Source: Streptomyces griseoaurantiacus (lineage in GTDB: Bacteria; Actinomycetota; Actinomycetes; Streptomycetales; Streptomycetaceae). From it: a stretch of DNA of 64,000 nt. Location of the stretch: positions 1 through 64,000 of the forward strand of contig BNBP01000025.1 in the NCBI GenBank assembly GCA_014656015.1, given 5' to 3'. The notes beneath the pieces are model-generated. The model saw nothing but the letters and a program-made list of their open reading frames with translations. It had not been told where the DNA came from and made no database searches. Below are positions 35,633-43,760 of this stretch, piece after piece; position 1 is the first letter of the stretch; each line of letters opens with the position of its first letter. Made by a program: the position numbers and the translations under genes.

Positions 35633-36821
35633 CCCTCTGTCGGTCACGGTCGCCGACCCGCAGTACTCCGGCGAACAGCGCGAGCCCCGAGGCCAGCACC
35701 GTCACCAGGGCGAAGGACGCCATCAGGCTGGTCGCCTCGGCGAGCGTGCCGATCGCGCCGGGGGCGACGAGCCCCGAGGTGTAGGTGATGGCCGCGACGC
35801 CCGCGATGGCCTGACTCGGGTTCGGCCCGCTGCGGCCGGCCGCGGCGAAGCACAGCGGGACCACCACCGCGATGCCGAGTCCCATCAGGGCGAAGCCGCT
35901 CATGGCGACGGCCGGGTGCCCGGCCAGGACGACCATCAGCCCGCCGAGCGTCGCCAGCACACCGCCGACGCGTACGGTCCGGGCGGCGCCGAACCGGTCC
36001 ACCACCGCGTCGCCCACGAGGCGGGCGACCGCCATGGTCAGCGTGAAGCCGGTGGTGCAGGCCGCGGCGAGGCCGGCCGAGGTCTCGAGCCGGTCGCGCA
36101 GGTACACCGCCGACCAGTCCAGGCTCGCGCCCTCCGCGAACACCGCGCAGAAGCCGACCGCGCCGATCAGCAGCGCGGACCGGGGCGGCAGCGAGAACCG
36201 CGGCGGCGGTTCCTCCTCCTCGGTGGGCCGCAGGTCCAGCACCCAGTGACAGGCCGCCAGGCCGAGCACGGTCAGGACACCCGCGGCCAGGGCGTGGTGG
36301 ACGCGCGCGTCGCTGCCCAGGTGGGCGGCGAGCGTGCCGCCGGCCGAGCCGACCAGGGCACCGGCGCTCCACATGCCGTGCAGCCCCGACATGATCGATT
36401 TGTCGAGGCGGTTCTCCACCTCCACGCCCAGCGCGTTCATGGCCACGTCGGACATGCCCGCCGCGGCGCCGTAGGCGAAGAGGGCCGGGCACAGCGCGTA
36501 CACGTTCGGCGAGAGGGACGGCAGGATCAGGGAGAGCGTCCACAGCGCGAGCAGGCCGCGCAGCGCGGCGCGGGAACCGAAGCGGTGGGTGATCCGGCTT
36601 GCGAGCGGCATCGCCACGGCCGCGCCGAACGCCGGGAAGGCGAGCGCCAGGCCGAGCTGTCCCGCGCTCACCGAGGCGTGGTCCTGGATCCACGGCACGC
36701 GGGTCGCGAACGAGCCGGTCACCGCCCCGTGCACGGCGAAGACGGCCGCCACGGCGTACCGCGCCCGCCTCAGTCCTCGCCTGTCGTGGACCTCGTGGCC
36801 CGTTCCGTACACGTCCGCCAT
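35589..36821 (-). CDS. Major facilitator superfamily transporter (sugar-type)
   Basis: 410 residues with about 12 membrane segments, starting ARYAVAAVFAVHGAVTGSFATRVPWIQ. That start resembles the FucP/YbjJ branch of MFS proteins. It is divergently transcribed from a ROK regulator 156 bases away, with an inverted repeat between them. A sugar or its derivative as substrate is likely but unproven. Its last 44 bases overlap the convergent thioesterase gene. Confidence 0.87.
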   Translation of the reverse strand: MADVYGTGHEVHDRRGLRRARYAVAAVFAVHGAVTGSFATRVPWIQDHASVSAGQLGLALAFPAFGAAVAMPLASRITHRFGSRAALRGLLALWTLSLILPSLSPNVYALCPALFAYGAAAGMSDVAMNALGVEVENRLDKSIMSGLHGMWSAGALVGSAGGTLAAHLGSDARVHHALAAGVLTVLGLAACHWVLDLRPTEEEEPPPRFSLPPRSALLIGAVGFCAVFAEGASLDWSAVYLRDRLETSAGLAAACTTGFTLTMAVARLVGDAVVDRFGAARTVRVGGVLATLGGLMVVLAGHPAVAMSGFALMGLGIAVVVPLCFAAAGRSGPNPSQAIAGVAAITYTSGLVAPGAIGTLAEATSLMASFALVTVLASGLALFAGVLRVGDRDRQRVSGGPGAAVPDPRP

Positions 36822-36865
36822 GGTGCCTCTTCCCTCCCTGGACCCGTGGGCCGCGATGCTCGCGT

Positions 36866-36896
36866 AAACTATCAGGGAGCCTACCTGTTAGATAGT
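36866..36896. promoter_or_regulatory. Inverted repeat between the MFS and ROK genes (candidate ROK operator)
   Basis: ACTATC (36868-36873) and GATAGT (36891-36896) form a perfect outer inverted repeat. CAGG (36873-36876) and CCTG (36884-36887) form an inner one. The stretch is clearly A+T-richer than its surroundings and sits in the divergent promoter region. ROK repressors commonly bind such sites next to their own gene. Confidence 0.6.
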
Positions 36897-36977
36897 CGCT
36901 TTACGGCCGGTCGGCCCGGGCCCGGCGTGACGGGCGCCCGGGGCCCTTCGCGCCGTCCCGTCTGGGAGGATCCCGGC

Positions 36978-38153
36978 ATGCCCGCATCCCCGCGCACCGC
37001 CCGGGCCATCAACGACCGGCTCGCCCTGCGGCTGCTGCACGAGCACGGGCCGCTGACGGCCGGGCGGTTGAAGCAGCTCACCGGACTGTCCCGGCCCACG
37101 GTCGCCGACCTCGTCGAACGGCTGGCCGCCGCCGGGCTGATCGAGGTGGTGGGGGAGTCCGGGGAGCAGCGCCGGGGCCCCAACGCCCGGCTCTACGGGC
37201 TCGTCGCCGGGCTCGCGCATCTGGCCGCCCTCGACGTGCGCACCGAGGGTGTCACGGTCCTCGTCGCCGACCTGCTGGGCGAGGTGCTCGCCGAGGCGTC
37301 CGTGCCGATCGTCGGCGGCACCGGGACCGGGCCTGCCGTCGAACAGGCGGTGACGCTGGTGGAGCGCACCGCGAAGGAGGCCGGCGTCGACCGCCTGCAC
37401 ACCCTCGCGATCGGCGCGCCCGGGCTGATCGACCCCGCGACGGGAGAACTGCGCGACTCCTCCGGACTGCCCGAGTGGCACCGGCGGCTGGTGGCCGCCC
37501 TGCAGGAGCGGCTCCCCGCGCGGGTGATCGTCGAGAACGAGACCAACCTGGCGGCGCTGGCCGAGCGGCGCGACGGGGCCGCGCGCGAGCACGACACGTT
37601 CGTGCTGCTGTGGCTGGGACACGGCACCGGGGCGGCGGTCGTGCTCGACGGCGCGCTGCGGCGCGGCGCCTCCGGCGGGACCGGGGAGATCGGCTTCCTG
37701 CCGGTGCCGGGAACGGGGGGCCTGCCCTCGGCGAGGGACTGCGAGGGCGGATTCCACGCGCTGGCGGGGGCCGCGGGGGTGATCCGGCTCGCGGAGCGGT
37801 ACGGGGTGACGGCGCCCTCGGCCGAGCCGGGAGAGCACGCGGCCCTGCTGGTGCGGGCGGGCATCGCGGGCGGGGCCGAGGACTTCCTCGACGCGCTCGC
37901 CGAGCGGGTGGCGATCGGAGTGTCGTCCGTCGTCGCCGTCCTGGACCCCGGGTGCGTGGTGCTCGGGGGCGAGGTCGGCCGGGCCGGCGGGGAGGAACTG
38001 GCCGGGCGCGTGGCGGAGCGGCTGGCCGGGATGTCGCCGCTGCCGACACGGGTGCGGGTGGGGGAGCTGGGGGGCGGGGCGGTGCTGCGGGGCGCGCTGC
38101 TGACGGCCCGCGACGCGGTGCAGGAGTCCGTCTTCGCCGCCCGGCTCGGCTGA
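36978..38153 (+). CDS. ROK-family transcriptional regulator
   Basis: 391 residues. The N-terminal winged helix (about 26-58) reads PLTAGRLKQLTGLSRPTVADLV. The sugar-kinase-like ROK domain has LAIGAPGLIDPATGELRDSSGL, ENETNLAALAERRDG and GHGTGAAVVLDGALRRGASGGTGEIGFL. The zinc-binding CxCGxxGC cluster is lost: only one Cys remains in SARDCEGGFHA. The fold may therefore depend less on zinc, and kinase activity is unlikely. ATG 36978 has GGAGG at 36965-36969. It likely controls the divergent MFS transporter. Confidence 0.9.
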   Translation: MPASPRTARAINDRLALRLLHEHGPLTAGRLKQLTGLSRPTVADLVERLAAAGLIEVVGESGEQRRGPNARLYGLVAGLAHLAALDVRTEGVTVLVADLLGEVLAEASVPIVGGTGTGPAVEQAVTLVERTAKEAGVDRLHTLAIGAPGLIDPATGELRDSSGLPEWHRRLVAALQERLPARVIVENETNLAALAERRDGAAREHDTFVLLWLGHGTGAAVVLDGALRRGASGGTGEIGFLPVPGTGGLPSARDCEGGFHALAGAAGVIRLAERYGVTAPSAEPGEHAALLVRAGIAGGAEDFLDALAERVAIGVSSVVAVLDPGCVVLGGEVGRAGGEELAGRVAERLAGMSPLPTRVRVGELGGGAVLRGALLTARDAVQESVFAARLG

Positions 38154-38290
38154 CCAGCGCGAACGCGGCGGTCCCGTTCCGCCCTGCGGGCTCCCGGGCT
38201 TCCGCGCCGGAAATTCCCGGTCCTCGCTGTGAGAGACCGCACAGTCACTCACCCGCACGGCCGTGGCACACTGTGCCTGTACAAGAAGCA

Positions 38291-38417
38291 GCGCACTCCG
38301 GGGTCGGTGAAAGTCCGAACCGGCGGTTACAGTCCGCGACCCGGTCGCTTCCAGCGACCGGTTGACCAGGTGAAATTCCTGGACCGACGGTTAAAGTCCG
38401 GATGGGAGGCAGTGCGC
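38291..38417 (+). ncRNA. FMN riboswitch (RFN element)
   Basis: The closing stem P1 is GCGCACT (38291-38297) with AGTGCGC (38411-38417). The conserved RFN blocks appear in order: CGGTGAAAGTCC, ACCGGCGGT, AGGTGAAATTCCTGG, CCGACGGTTAAAGTCC and GGATGGGAG. The variable P3 arm has a perfect hairpin (GGTCGCTTCCAGCGACC). FMN binding should lower expression of the ribE-pnuX-ribBA-ribH operon that begins about 200 bases downstream. Confidence 0.97.
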
Positions 38418-38474
38418 GGCGGGCGGGCATTCGTGCGCGCCGCCGTAACGGTTCGTCCATGAGGACGCGTGACC

Positions 38475-38510
38475 GTGCGGACCCGCGGGACATCCCGCGC
38501 GAATCCGCAC
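38475..38510 (+). terminator. Candidate expression-platform hairpin of the FMN riboswitch
   Basis: GTGCGGA (38475-38481) pairs with TCCGCAC (38504-38510), and the inner arms 38484-38489 and 38494-38499 pair over 6 bp. It lies between the aptamer and ribE and could be a Rho-independent terminator formed when FMN is bound. The gap 38418-38624 holds no other feature. Control at the ribosome binding site is an alternative. Confidence 0.5.
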
Positions 38511-38624
38511 TCCGTGCCCGGGGCGGATCCGCTCTCGGCGTCGCCCCCGGTGTTCCTCCCGTACGAGTCTGTCGTTCCGACAGCCCCCGGAGTCCGTGCC
38601 CGAAGAGGCAGGAGGACCCGGGAA

Positions 38625-39230
38625 GTGTTCACCGGAATCGTCGAAGAGCTGGGCGAAGTGACCGCCGTCGAGAACCTCGGCGACGCCGCCCGCTTCCGGC
38701 TCCGTGGCCCCGTCGTCACCGAGGGGGCGCAGCACGGCGACTCCATCGCCGTCAACGGCGTCTGTCTCACCGTGGTCGACCACGAGGGCGAGGAGTTCAC
38801 CGCCGACGTCATGGCGGAGACCCTGGCCCGCTCCAGCCTCGGTGCCCTCACCGTCGGCTCCCGCGTCAACCTCGAACGCCCCACCGCCGTCGGCGCGCGC
38901 CTCGGCGGGCACATCGTGCAGGGCCACGTCGACGGCACGGGCGAGATCCTCGCGCGCATGCCCTCCGAGCACTGGGAGATCGTCAAGGTCTCCCTCCCGC
39001 CGGATCTCGCGCGCTACGTCGTCGAGAAGGGCTCCATCACCGTCGACGGCATCAGCCTCACCGTCGTCGAGGCCGGCGAGGCCCACTTCACCGTCAGCCT
39101 GATCCCCACGACCCTCGCCCTGACCACCCTGGGCCGCAAGCAGCCCGGCGACCCGGTCAACCTCGAGGTCGACATCGTCGCCAAGTACGTCGAGCGGCTG
39201 CTCGGCGCGGACCGGGAGGCGGCCGAGTGA
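38625..39230 (+). CDS. ribE: Riboflavin synthase alpha chain
   Basis: 201 residues built from two similar beta-barrel halves: [12 protein letters not shown] with NGVCLTVV, and GHVDGTGEI with DGISLTVV. It dismutates two 6,7-dimethyl-8-ribityllumazines to riboflavin. GTG 38625 with GGAGGA at 38611-38616 gives the canonical MFTGIVEE start; longer frames upstream would run through the riboswitch leader. The stop overlaps the GTG of the transporter gene by four bases. Confidence 0.96.
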   Translation: MFTGIVEELGEVTAVENLGDAARFRLRGPVVTEGAQHGDSIAVNGVCLTVVDHEGEEFTADVMAETLARSSLGALTVGSRVNLERPTAVGARLGGHIVQGHVDGTGEILARMPSEHWEIVKVSLPPDLARYVVEKGSITVDGISLTVVEAGEAHFTVSLIPTTLALTTLGRKQPGDPVNLEVDIVAKYVERLLGADREAAE

Positions 39231-39871
39231 ACTGGCTGAACTCGCAGGCGTTCACCCTCTTCGACCAGCAGATCAAGTGGTCGGACATGATCGGCAACGT
39301 CATCGGCCTGATCGGTCTGGCCTTCGGCTGGCGCCGGTCCATCTGGAGCTGGCCCACCCAGTTCCTCTCCGGTCTCATCCTCTTCGCCGCCTTCGCCACC
39401 GCCCACCTGTCCGGCAGCGCCGGCAAGCAGGTCGTCGTCATGGTCGTCGCCGGTTACGGCTGGTGGCAGTGGAACCGGGGCCGGGGCGGCGCGGAGGACG
39501 GCCACATCGCCGTCCGCTTCGCCACCTGGCGCGAGCGCGCGGCACTGGCCGCGTTCGCGGCCGTCGGCACGGTTGCCGTGGCCGCCCTGTTCAAGGCGTA
39601 CCCCTCGCTGTCCTGGGATCCCTGGCCGGACGCGTACATCTTCGTCGGCACCGTCGTCGCGATGTACGCCCAGGCGCGCGGCATGGTCGAGTTCTGGTTC
39701 GCCTGGCTGCTCGTCGACGCCGTCGGCGTCCCGCTGAACTTCGCCAACGGCTTCGCCTTCTCCGGTTTCGTCTACGTCCTGTACGGCGCGCTCGTCCTGT
39801 GGGGCCTGCGCGACTGGTGGCTGCGCTCCCGCCGGAGCACGCGGCCCGTCCTGGAAGGAGCCACGGCATGA
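39227..39871 (+). CDS. pnuX: PnuC-family transporter, probable riboflavin importer (PnuX type)
   Basis: 214 residues with about seven membrane segments and the PnuC-family aromatic motif GYGWWQW. PnuC proteins carry nicotinamide riboside. Members inside FMN-riboswitch operons (PnuX, studied in Corynebacterium) import riboflavin or a related flavin. The position here, translationally coupled between ribE and ribBA, supports the flavin role. It overlaps ribE and ribBA by four bases each. Confidence 0.85.
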   Translation: MNWLNSQAFTLFDQQIKWSDMIGNVIGLIGLAFGWRRSIWSWPTQFLSGLILFAAFATAHLSGSAGKQVVVMVVAGYGWWQWNRGRGGAEDGHIAVRFATWRERAALAAFAAVGTVAVAALFKAYPSLSWDPWPDAYIFVGTVVAMYAQARGMVEFWFAWLLVDAVGVPLNFANGFAFSGFVYVLYGALVLWGLRDWWLRSRRSTRPVLEGATA

Positions 39872-41184
39872 CCACGGCGCCCGTCCTGCACAGCACCGAC
39901 CTCCTCGACGAGCTCGCGCTCGACCCCGTCGAGCAGGCGATCGCCGACATCGCGGCAGGCCGCCCGGTCGTGGTCGTCGACGACGAGGACCGCGAGAACG
40001 AGGGCGACCTCGTCATGGCGGCCGAGAAGGTCACCCCCGCGCACGTCGCCTTCATGATGAGCGAGTGCCGCGGCCTGATCTGCGCCCCCATGGAGGGCGC
40101 GGAACTGGACCGGCTGCGACTGCCGCAGATGGTCGAGGACAACACCGAGTCCATGAAGACCGCGTTCACCGTGTCCGTGGACGCCGGCGCCGCGCACGGC
40201 GTCACCACCGGCATCTCCGCCGCCGACCGCGCCACCACGCTGCGGCTGCTGGCGAGCGGCTCCGCCGAGCCCGCCGACCTCGTCCGTCCCGGCCACATCT
40301 TCCCGCTGCGCGCACGGCCCGGCGGCGTCCTCACCCGCGACGGGCACACCGAGGCCGCCGTCGACCTGGCCCGGCTCGCCGGGCTGCGTCCCGCCGGGGC
40401 GATCGTGGAGATCGCCGGGGAGGACGGCCGCATGCTGCGACTGCCCGAACTCGTGCCCTTCGCCCGCAAGCACGGCCTGACGATCATCTCCATCGAGGAC
40501 CTGGTCGCCTACCGCCGAACCGCCGAGGCCGAGGAGCCCACCGCAGCCGCCGAGCCGGCCGTCCGGCACGAGGCCGAGGTCCGGCTGCCCACCGCGCACG
40601 GCGAGTTCACCGCGCACGGCTACCGCGCCACCGCCGACGGCGTCGAGCACATCGCCCTCGTCCACGGCGACCTCGGCGACGGCGAGGACATCCTCGTGCG
40701 CGTCCACTCCGAATGCCTCACCGGGGACGTCTTCCACTCCCTGCGCTGCGACTGCGGCCCCCAGCTCGACACCTCCCTGGAGCTCGTCCAGCGCGAGGGC
40801 AGGGGAGTGGTGGTCTACCTGCGCGGCCACGAGGGGCGCGGCATCGGCCTGATGTCCAAACTGCGCGCCTACGAACTCCAGGAGCGCGGCCGCGACACCC
40901 TGGACGCCAACCTCGAACTGGGCCTGCCCGCCGACGCCCGCGACTACGGCGCAGGGGCGCGGATCCTCGCCGACCTCGGGGTGCGCAGCGTACGGCTGCT
41001 GACCAACAACCCCGACAAGACCGACGCGCTGGAACGCCACGGTGTGCGGGTCGCCGCGCGGGTACCCATGCCCGTGCAGGCCGGCGAGCACAACCTGCGC
41101 TACCTGCGCACCAAGCGGGACCGGATGGGGCACGACCTGCCCTGGCTGGACACGGCCACCGCCTCCCCCTGCGGCAACCAGTAG
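39868..41184 (+). CDS. ribBA: Bifunctional DHBP synthase / GTP cyclohydrolase II
   Basis: 438 residues. The N-terminal RibB domain has the acidic loop [16 protein letters not shown] and [13 protein letters not shown]. The C-terminal RibA domain has the zinc cysteines Cys283, Cys294 and Cys296 (SEC-X10-CDC) and the GTP motif [10 protein letters not shown]. The two activities supply dihydroxybutanone phosphate from ribulose-5-phosphate and the pyrimidine precursor from GTP. ATG 39868 overlaps the transporter stop. ribH follows after 92 bases. No ribD was found in the window. Confidence 0.96.
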   Translation: MTTAPVLHSTDLLDELALDPVEQAIADIAAGRPVVVVDDEDRENEGDLVMAAEKVTPAHVAFMMSECRGLICAPMEGAELDRLRLPQMVEDNTESMKTAFTVSVDAGAAHGVTTGISAADRATTLRLLASGSAEPADLVRPGHIFPLRARPGGVLTRDGHTEAAVDLARLAGLRPAGAIVEIAGEDGRMLRLPELVPFARKHGLTIISIEDLVAYRRTAEAEEPTAAAEPAVRHEAEVRLPTAHGEFTAHGYRATADGVEHIALVHGDLGDGEDILVRVHSECLTGDVFHSLRCDCGPQLDTSLELVQREGRGVVVYLRGHEGRGIGLMSKLRAYELQERGRDTLDANLELGLPADARDYGAGARILADLGVRSVRLLTNNPDKTDALERHGVRVAARVPMPVQAGEHNLRYLRTKRDRMGHDLPWLDTATASPCGNQ

Positions 41185-41276
41185 AGACACCGTCAGCGAC
41201 ACGGCCCGGCCGGACACATCAGGCCGGCCCCCACCGGAACCAGTCCACAACCAGACCTCCCAGGAGACACGAGAAC

Positions 41277-41762
41277 GTGAGCGGCAAGGGCGCACCGGAA
41301 CTGTCCGTACGGAACGTGAGCGACCTCAGGGTCGCCGTCGTCGCGGCGCAGTGGCACGACAAGGTGATGGACGGACTGGTGGACGGCGCCCTGCGCGCCC
41401 TGCGGGAGCTGGGCATCGACGAACCCACACTGCTCCGGGTCCCCGGCAGCTTCGAGCTCCCCGTCGCCGCCAAGGTCCTCGCGGGCCGCGGCTACGACGC
41501 CGTCGTCGCCCTGGGCGTCGTCATCCGCGGCGGCACCCCCCACTTCGACTACGTGTGCCAGGGCGTCACCCAGGGGCTCACCCAGGTGTCCGTCGAGACC
41601 GGCGTCCCGATCGGCTTCGGCGTCCTCACCTGCGACACCGAGGAGCAGGCCCTGGACCGGGCCGGCCTCGAGGGCTCGAACGAGGACAAGGGGCACGAGG
41701 CGGTGACGGCGGCGGTCGCCACCGCGGCCACGCTCCGCTCGGTATCCGAACCCTGGCACTGA
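41277..41762 (+). CDS. ribH: 6,7-dimethyl-8-ribityllumazine synthase
   Basis: 161 residues. The lumazine synthase motifs are [19 protein letters not shown] near the start, [13 protein letters not shown], and the catalytic His region [15 protein letters not shown]. It condenses the RibA/RibD product with dihydroxybutanone phosphate and forms 60-mers in many bacteria. GTG 41277 has AGGAG at 41262-41266. hisE lies 34 bases after the stop. Confidence 0.96.
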   Translation: MSGKGAPELSVRNVSDLRVAVVAAQWHDKVMDGLVDGALRALRELGIDEPTLLRVPGSFELPVAAKVLAGRGYDAVVALGVVIRGGTPHFDYVCQGVTQGLTQVSVETGVPIGFGVLTCDTEEQALDRAGLEGSNEDKGHEAVTAAVATAATLRSVSEPWH

Positions 41763-41796
41763 GGCACCGGCCGGACCGCGTAGGGTAAGGAACACC

Positions 41797-42069
41797 ATGT
41801 CCAAGAAGACGTTCGAGGAGCTCTTCACCGAGCTCCAGCACAAGGCCGCCCACGGCGATCCCGCCACCTCCCGCACCGCCGAGCTGGTCGGCAAGGGTGT
41901 GCACGCCATCGGCAAGAAGGTCGTCGAGGAAGCCGCCGAGGTCTGGATGGCCGCCGAGCACGAGGGCAAGGCGGCGGCAGCCGAGGAGATCTCGCAGCTG
42001 CTGTACCACGTCCAGGTGATGATGGTCGCCCGCGGCATCTCCCTGGACGACGTCTACGCCCATCTGTAG
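41797..42069 (+). CDS. hisE: Phosphoribosyl-ATP pyrophosphatase
   Basis: 90 residues, the usual length for stand-alone HisE. It has the MazG-like helical pattern [17 protein letters not shown] and [20 protein letters not shown]. It removes pyrophosphate from phosphoribosyl-ATP, the second step of histidine synthesis. It starts at ATG 41797, close behind ribH. TAGGGT at 41781-41786 may be an internal -10 box, so it could be transcribed both by read-through from the rib operon and from its own promoter. Confidence 0.96.
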   Translation: MSKKTFEELFTELQHKAAHGDPATSRTAELVGKGVHAIGKKVVEEAAEVWMAAEHEGKAAAAEEISQLLYHVQVMMVARGISLDDVYAHL

Positions 42070-42128
42070 CCGTCCCGCCCCTCCTGCCCCGCCCCACTCA
42101 CCTCTCCCACGCGAAGGAAGCCGACCTC

Positions 42129-42977
42129 ATGCTGCGCATCGCCGTCCCCAACAAGGGTTCCCTGTCAGGCCCTGCGGCGGCGATGCTGCATGAGGCCGGC
42201 TACCAGCAGCGCCGGGAGTCCAAGGAACTGCGGATCGTCGACCCGGTCAACGAGGTCGAGTTCTTCTACCTCCGCCCCCGCGACATCGCGATCTACGTCT
42301 CCTCCGGCCGCCTCGACATCGGCATCACCGGACGCGATCTGCTCGTCGACTCCGGAGCCCAGGTCGAGGAGATCCTTCCGCTCGGCTTCGCCCGCTCCAC
42401 CTTCCGCTTCGCCGGCAAGCCCGGCACCGTCGACGGCGTCAAGGACCTGGCCGGCCTGACGGTCGCCACCTCCTACGAGGGCATCGTCGCCGGGCACCTC
42501 GCCGAGCACGGCGTCGATGCCTCCGTCGTCCACCTCGACGGCGCCGTCGAGACCGCGATCGAGCTCGGCGTGGCCGAGGTCATCGCGGACGTCGTCGAGA
42601 CCGGGACCTCGCTGCGCAACGCGGGCCTGGAGGTCTTCGGGGAGCCCATCATGACCTCCGAGGCCGTCGTCGTCCGCCGCACCGGGGCGGACGTCGAGGA
42701 GCCCAAGGTGCAGCAGTTCCTGCGCCGGCTCCAGGGCGTCCTGGTGGCCCGGACCTACGTGATGATGGACTACGACTGCCGCGTCGAGCAGCTCGAGAAG
42801 GCCGTCGCGCTCACCCCCGGTCTGGAGTCCCCGACCGTCTCCCCGCTACACAACGAGGGCTGGGTCGCCGTGCGTGCCATGGTCCCCTCCAAGGAGGCGC
42901 AGCGGATCATGGACGACCTCTACGACCTGGGCGCGCGCGCCATCCTGACCACGGCGATCCACGCCTGCCGCCTCTGA
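42129..42977 (+). CDS. hisG: ATP phosphoribosyltransferase (long form)
   Basis: 282 residues. The catalytic part has IAVPNKGSLSGPAAAMLHEAGY, GITGRDLLVDSG and the PRPP-site segment VADVVETGTSLRNAGLEV. A C-terminal ACT-like domain (about 210-282) marks the long form, which is feedback inhibited by histidine and needs no HisZ. It catalyses the committed step of histidine synthesis. ATG 42129 has GAAGGAAG upstream. The PH-domain gene follows after 17 bases. Confidence 0.97.
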   Translation: MLRIAVPNKGSLSGPAAAMLHEAGYQQRRESKELRIVDPVNEVEFFYLRPRDIAIYVSSGRLDIGITGRDLLVDSGAQVEEILPLGFARSTFRFAGKPGTVDGVKDLAGLTVATSYEGIVAGHLAEHGVDASVVHLDGAVETAIELGVAEVIADVVETGTSLRNAGLEVFGEPIMTSEAVVVRRTGADVEEPKVQQFLRRLQGVLVARTYVMMDYDCRVEQLEKAVALTPGLESPTVSPLHNEGWVAVRAMVPSKEAQRIMDDLYDLGARAILTTAIHACRL

Positions 42978-42994
42978 CCGGCCGGAGCGACACC

Positions 42995-43534
42995 ATGCCG
43001 ACACCGCCCGCACCCGGGGGCCCCACCGGCCCCGCCGATCCGTCCGGTGCCCGGGACACCCCGGGCACCCCCGAGGTCCCCGCCCTGCCGGTCACCTTCC
43101 GGCCGGGGCGCACCCGGGCCGTGCTGCTCACGGCGGCCCTCGCGACCGTCCTCGTGATCACCGTGGTCGCCCTGCTGCTCGAACAGCTCGGGCCCGGGGA
43201 GCGTCTCAGCTTCGTGCTCACCGCGTTCCTGCTCGCCGGCGTGCTGGTCCTGCTCGCGCGGCCCCGGATCACCGCCGACGACTCCGGGGTGACCGTGGTG
43301 AACATCATCAGCCGGCGCCGGCTGGCGTGGGCGCAGATCGTTCAGGTCAATCTCCGCCCGGGCGACGCCTGGGTCTTCCTCGACCTCAGCGACGGCACCA
43401 GCCTCCCCGCGCTGGGCATCCAGCCGGGCATCGCACGGGACCGTGCCATCGCCGACGCGCGGGCGCTGCGCGCGCTCGTCCGGGCCCGCTCCGCCGACGA
43501 CCCCGAGACGCCCTCGGGGGAGCCTCAGGGCTGA
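42995..43534 (+). CDS. PH-domain membrane protein of unknown function
   Basis: 179 residues. A Pro/Gly-rich cytoplasmic start precedes two membrane segments (AVLLTAALATVLVITVVALLL and LSFVLTAFLLAGVLVLLA). A small PH-like beta domain follows (GVTVVNIISRRRLAWAQIVQVNLRPGDAWVFLDLSDG). The family is common next to hisG in actinomycetes, but its role is not known. It lies 17 bases after hisG and is probably co-transcribed. Confidence 0.88.
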   Translation: MPTPPAPGGPTGPADPSGARDTPGTPEVPALPVTFRPGRTRAVLLTAALATVLVITVVALLLEQLGPGERLSFVLTAFLLAGVLVLLARPRITADDSGVTVVNIISRRRLAWAQIVQVNLRPGDAWVFLDLSDGTSLPALGIQPGIARDRAIADARALRALVRARSADDPETPSGEPQG

Positions 43535-43575
43535 GTCGGGGAAGCCGGCCCTGCCGCATTCGGCCGTGTCTTGAT

Positions 43576-43581
43576 TAATCT
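43576..43581 (+). promoter_or_regulatory. Probable -10 box for the structured leader of the CNNM genes
   Basis: TAATCT fits the TAnnnT pattern and lies in a short A+T-rich patch (43570-43582). A transcript would start near 43588, close to the base of the first hairpin at 43584. No good -35 match was seen. Confidence 0.45.
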
Positions 43582-43583
43582 TG

Positions 43584-43760
43584 GGGGCGGAGGCGTTGAC
43601 ACAACACCTCCGCCCCTGCCGCACCGCCCGGTGCCCGGGGGCTCCTGCTATCCGAGGAGTGACTCCCTCCGGCGATGGACGGACCGTCCTGCAGTACCTG
43701 CGCCGCCCCCTGCCGACATAGCGCGGACCCGTTCCGCGCGCGTGCTCGGGCGGCGGCATC
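43584..43760 (+). ncRNA. Highly structured 5' leader upstream of two CNNM/CorC genes (candidate riboregulator)
   Basis: Five local hairpins occur in 177 bases. The first is 43584-43593 with 43607-43616, 10 bp, extended by a 4-bp inner stem. The others are 43621-43634, 43642-43659, 43677-43689, and 43721-43727 with 43733-43739 (7 bp). The last ends 21 bases before the start codon, and no ribosome binding site is visible there. I could not match it to the M-box, yybP-ykoY or other metal riboswitches from memory. A regulated leader is inference from density of structure and position. Confidence 0.4.

Noticed and set aside
43584-43760. M-box (Mg) or yybP-ykoY (Mn) riboswitch
   Set aside because: The conserved core sequences of these classes, as I remember them, are not present. 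Only general structure and gene context suggest a riboswitch.
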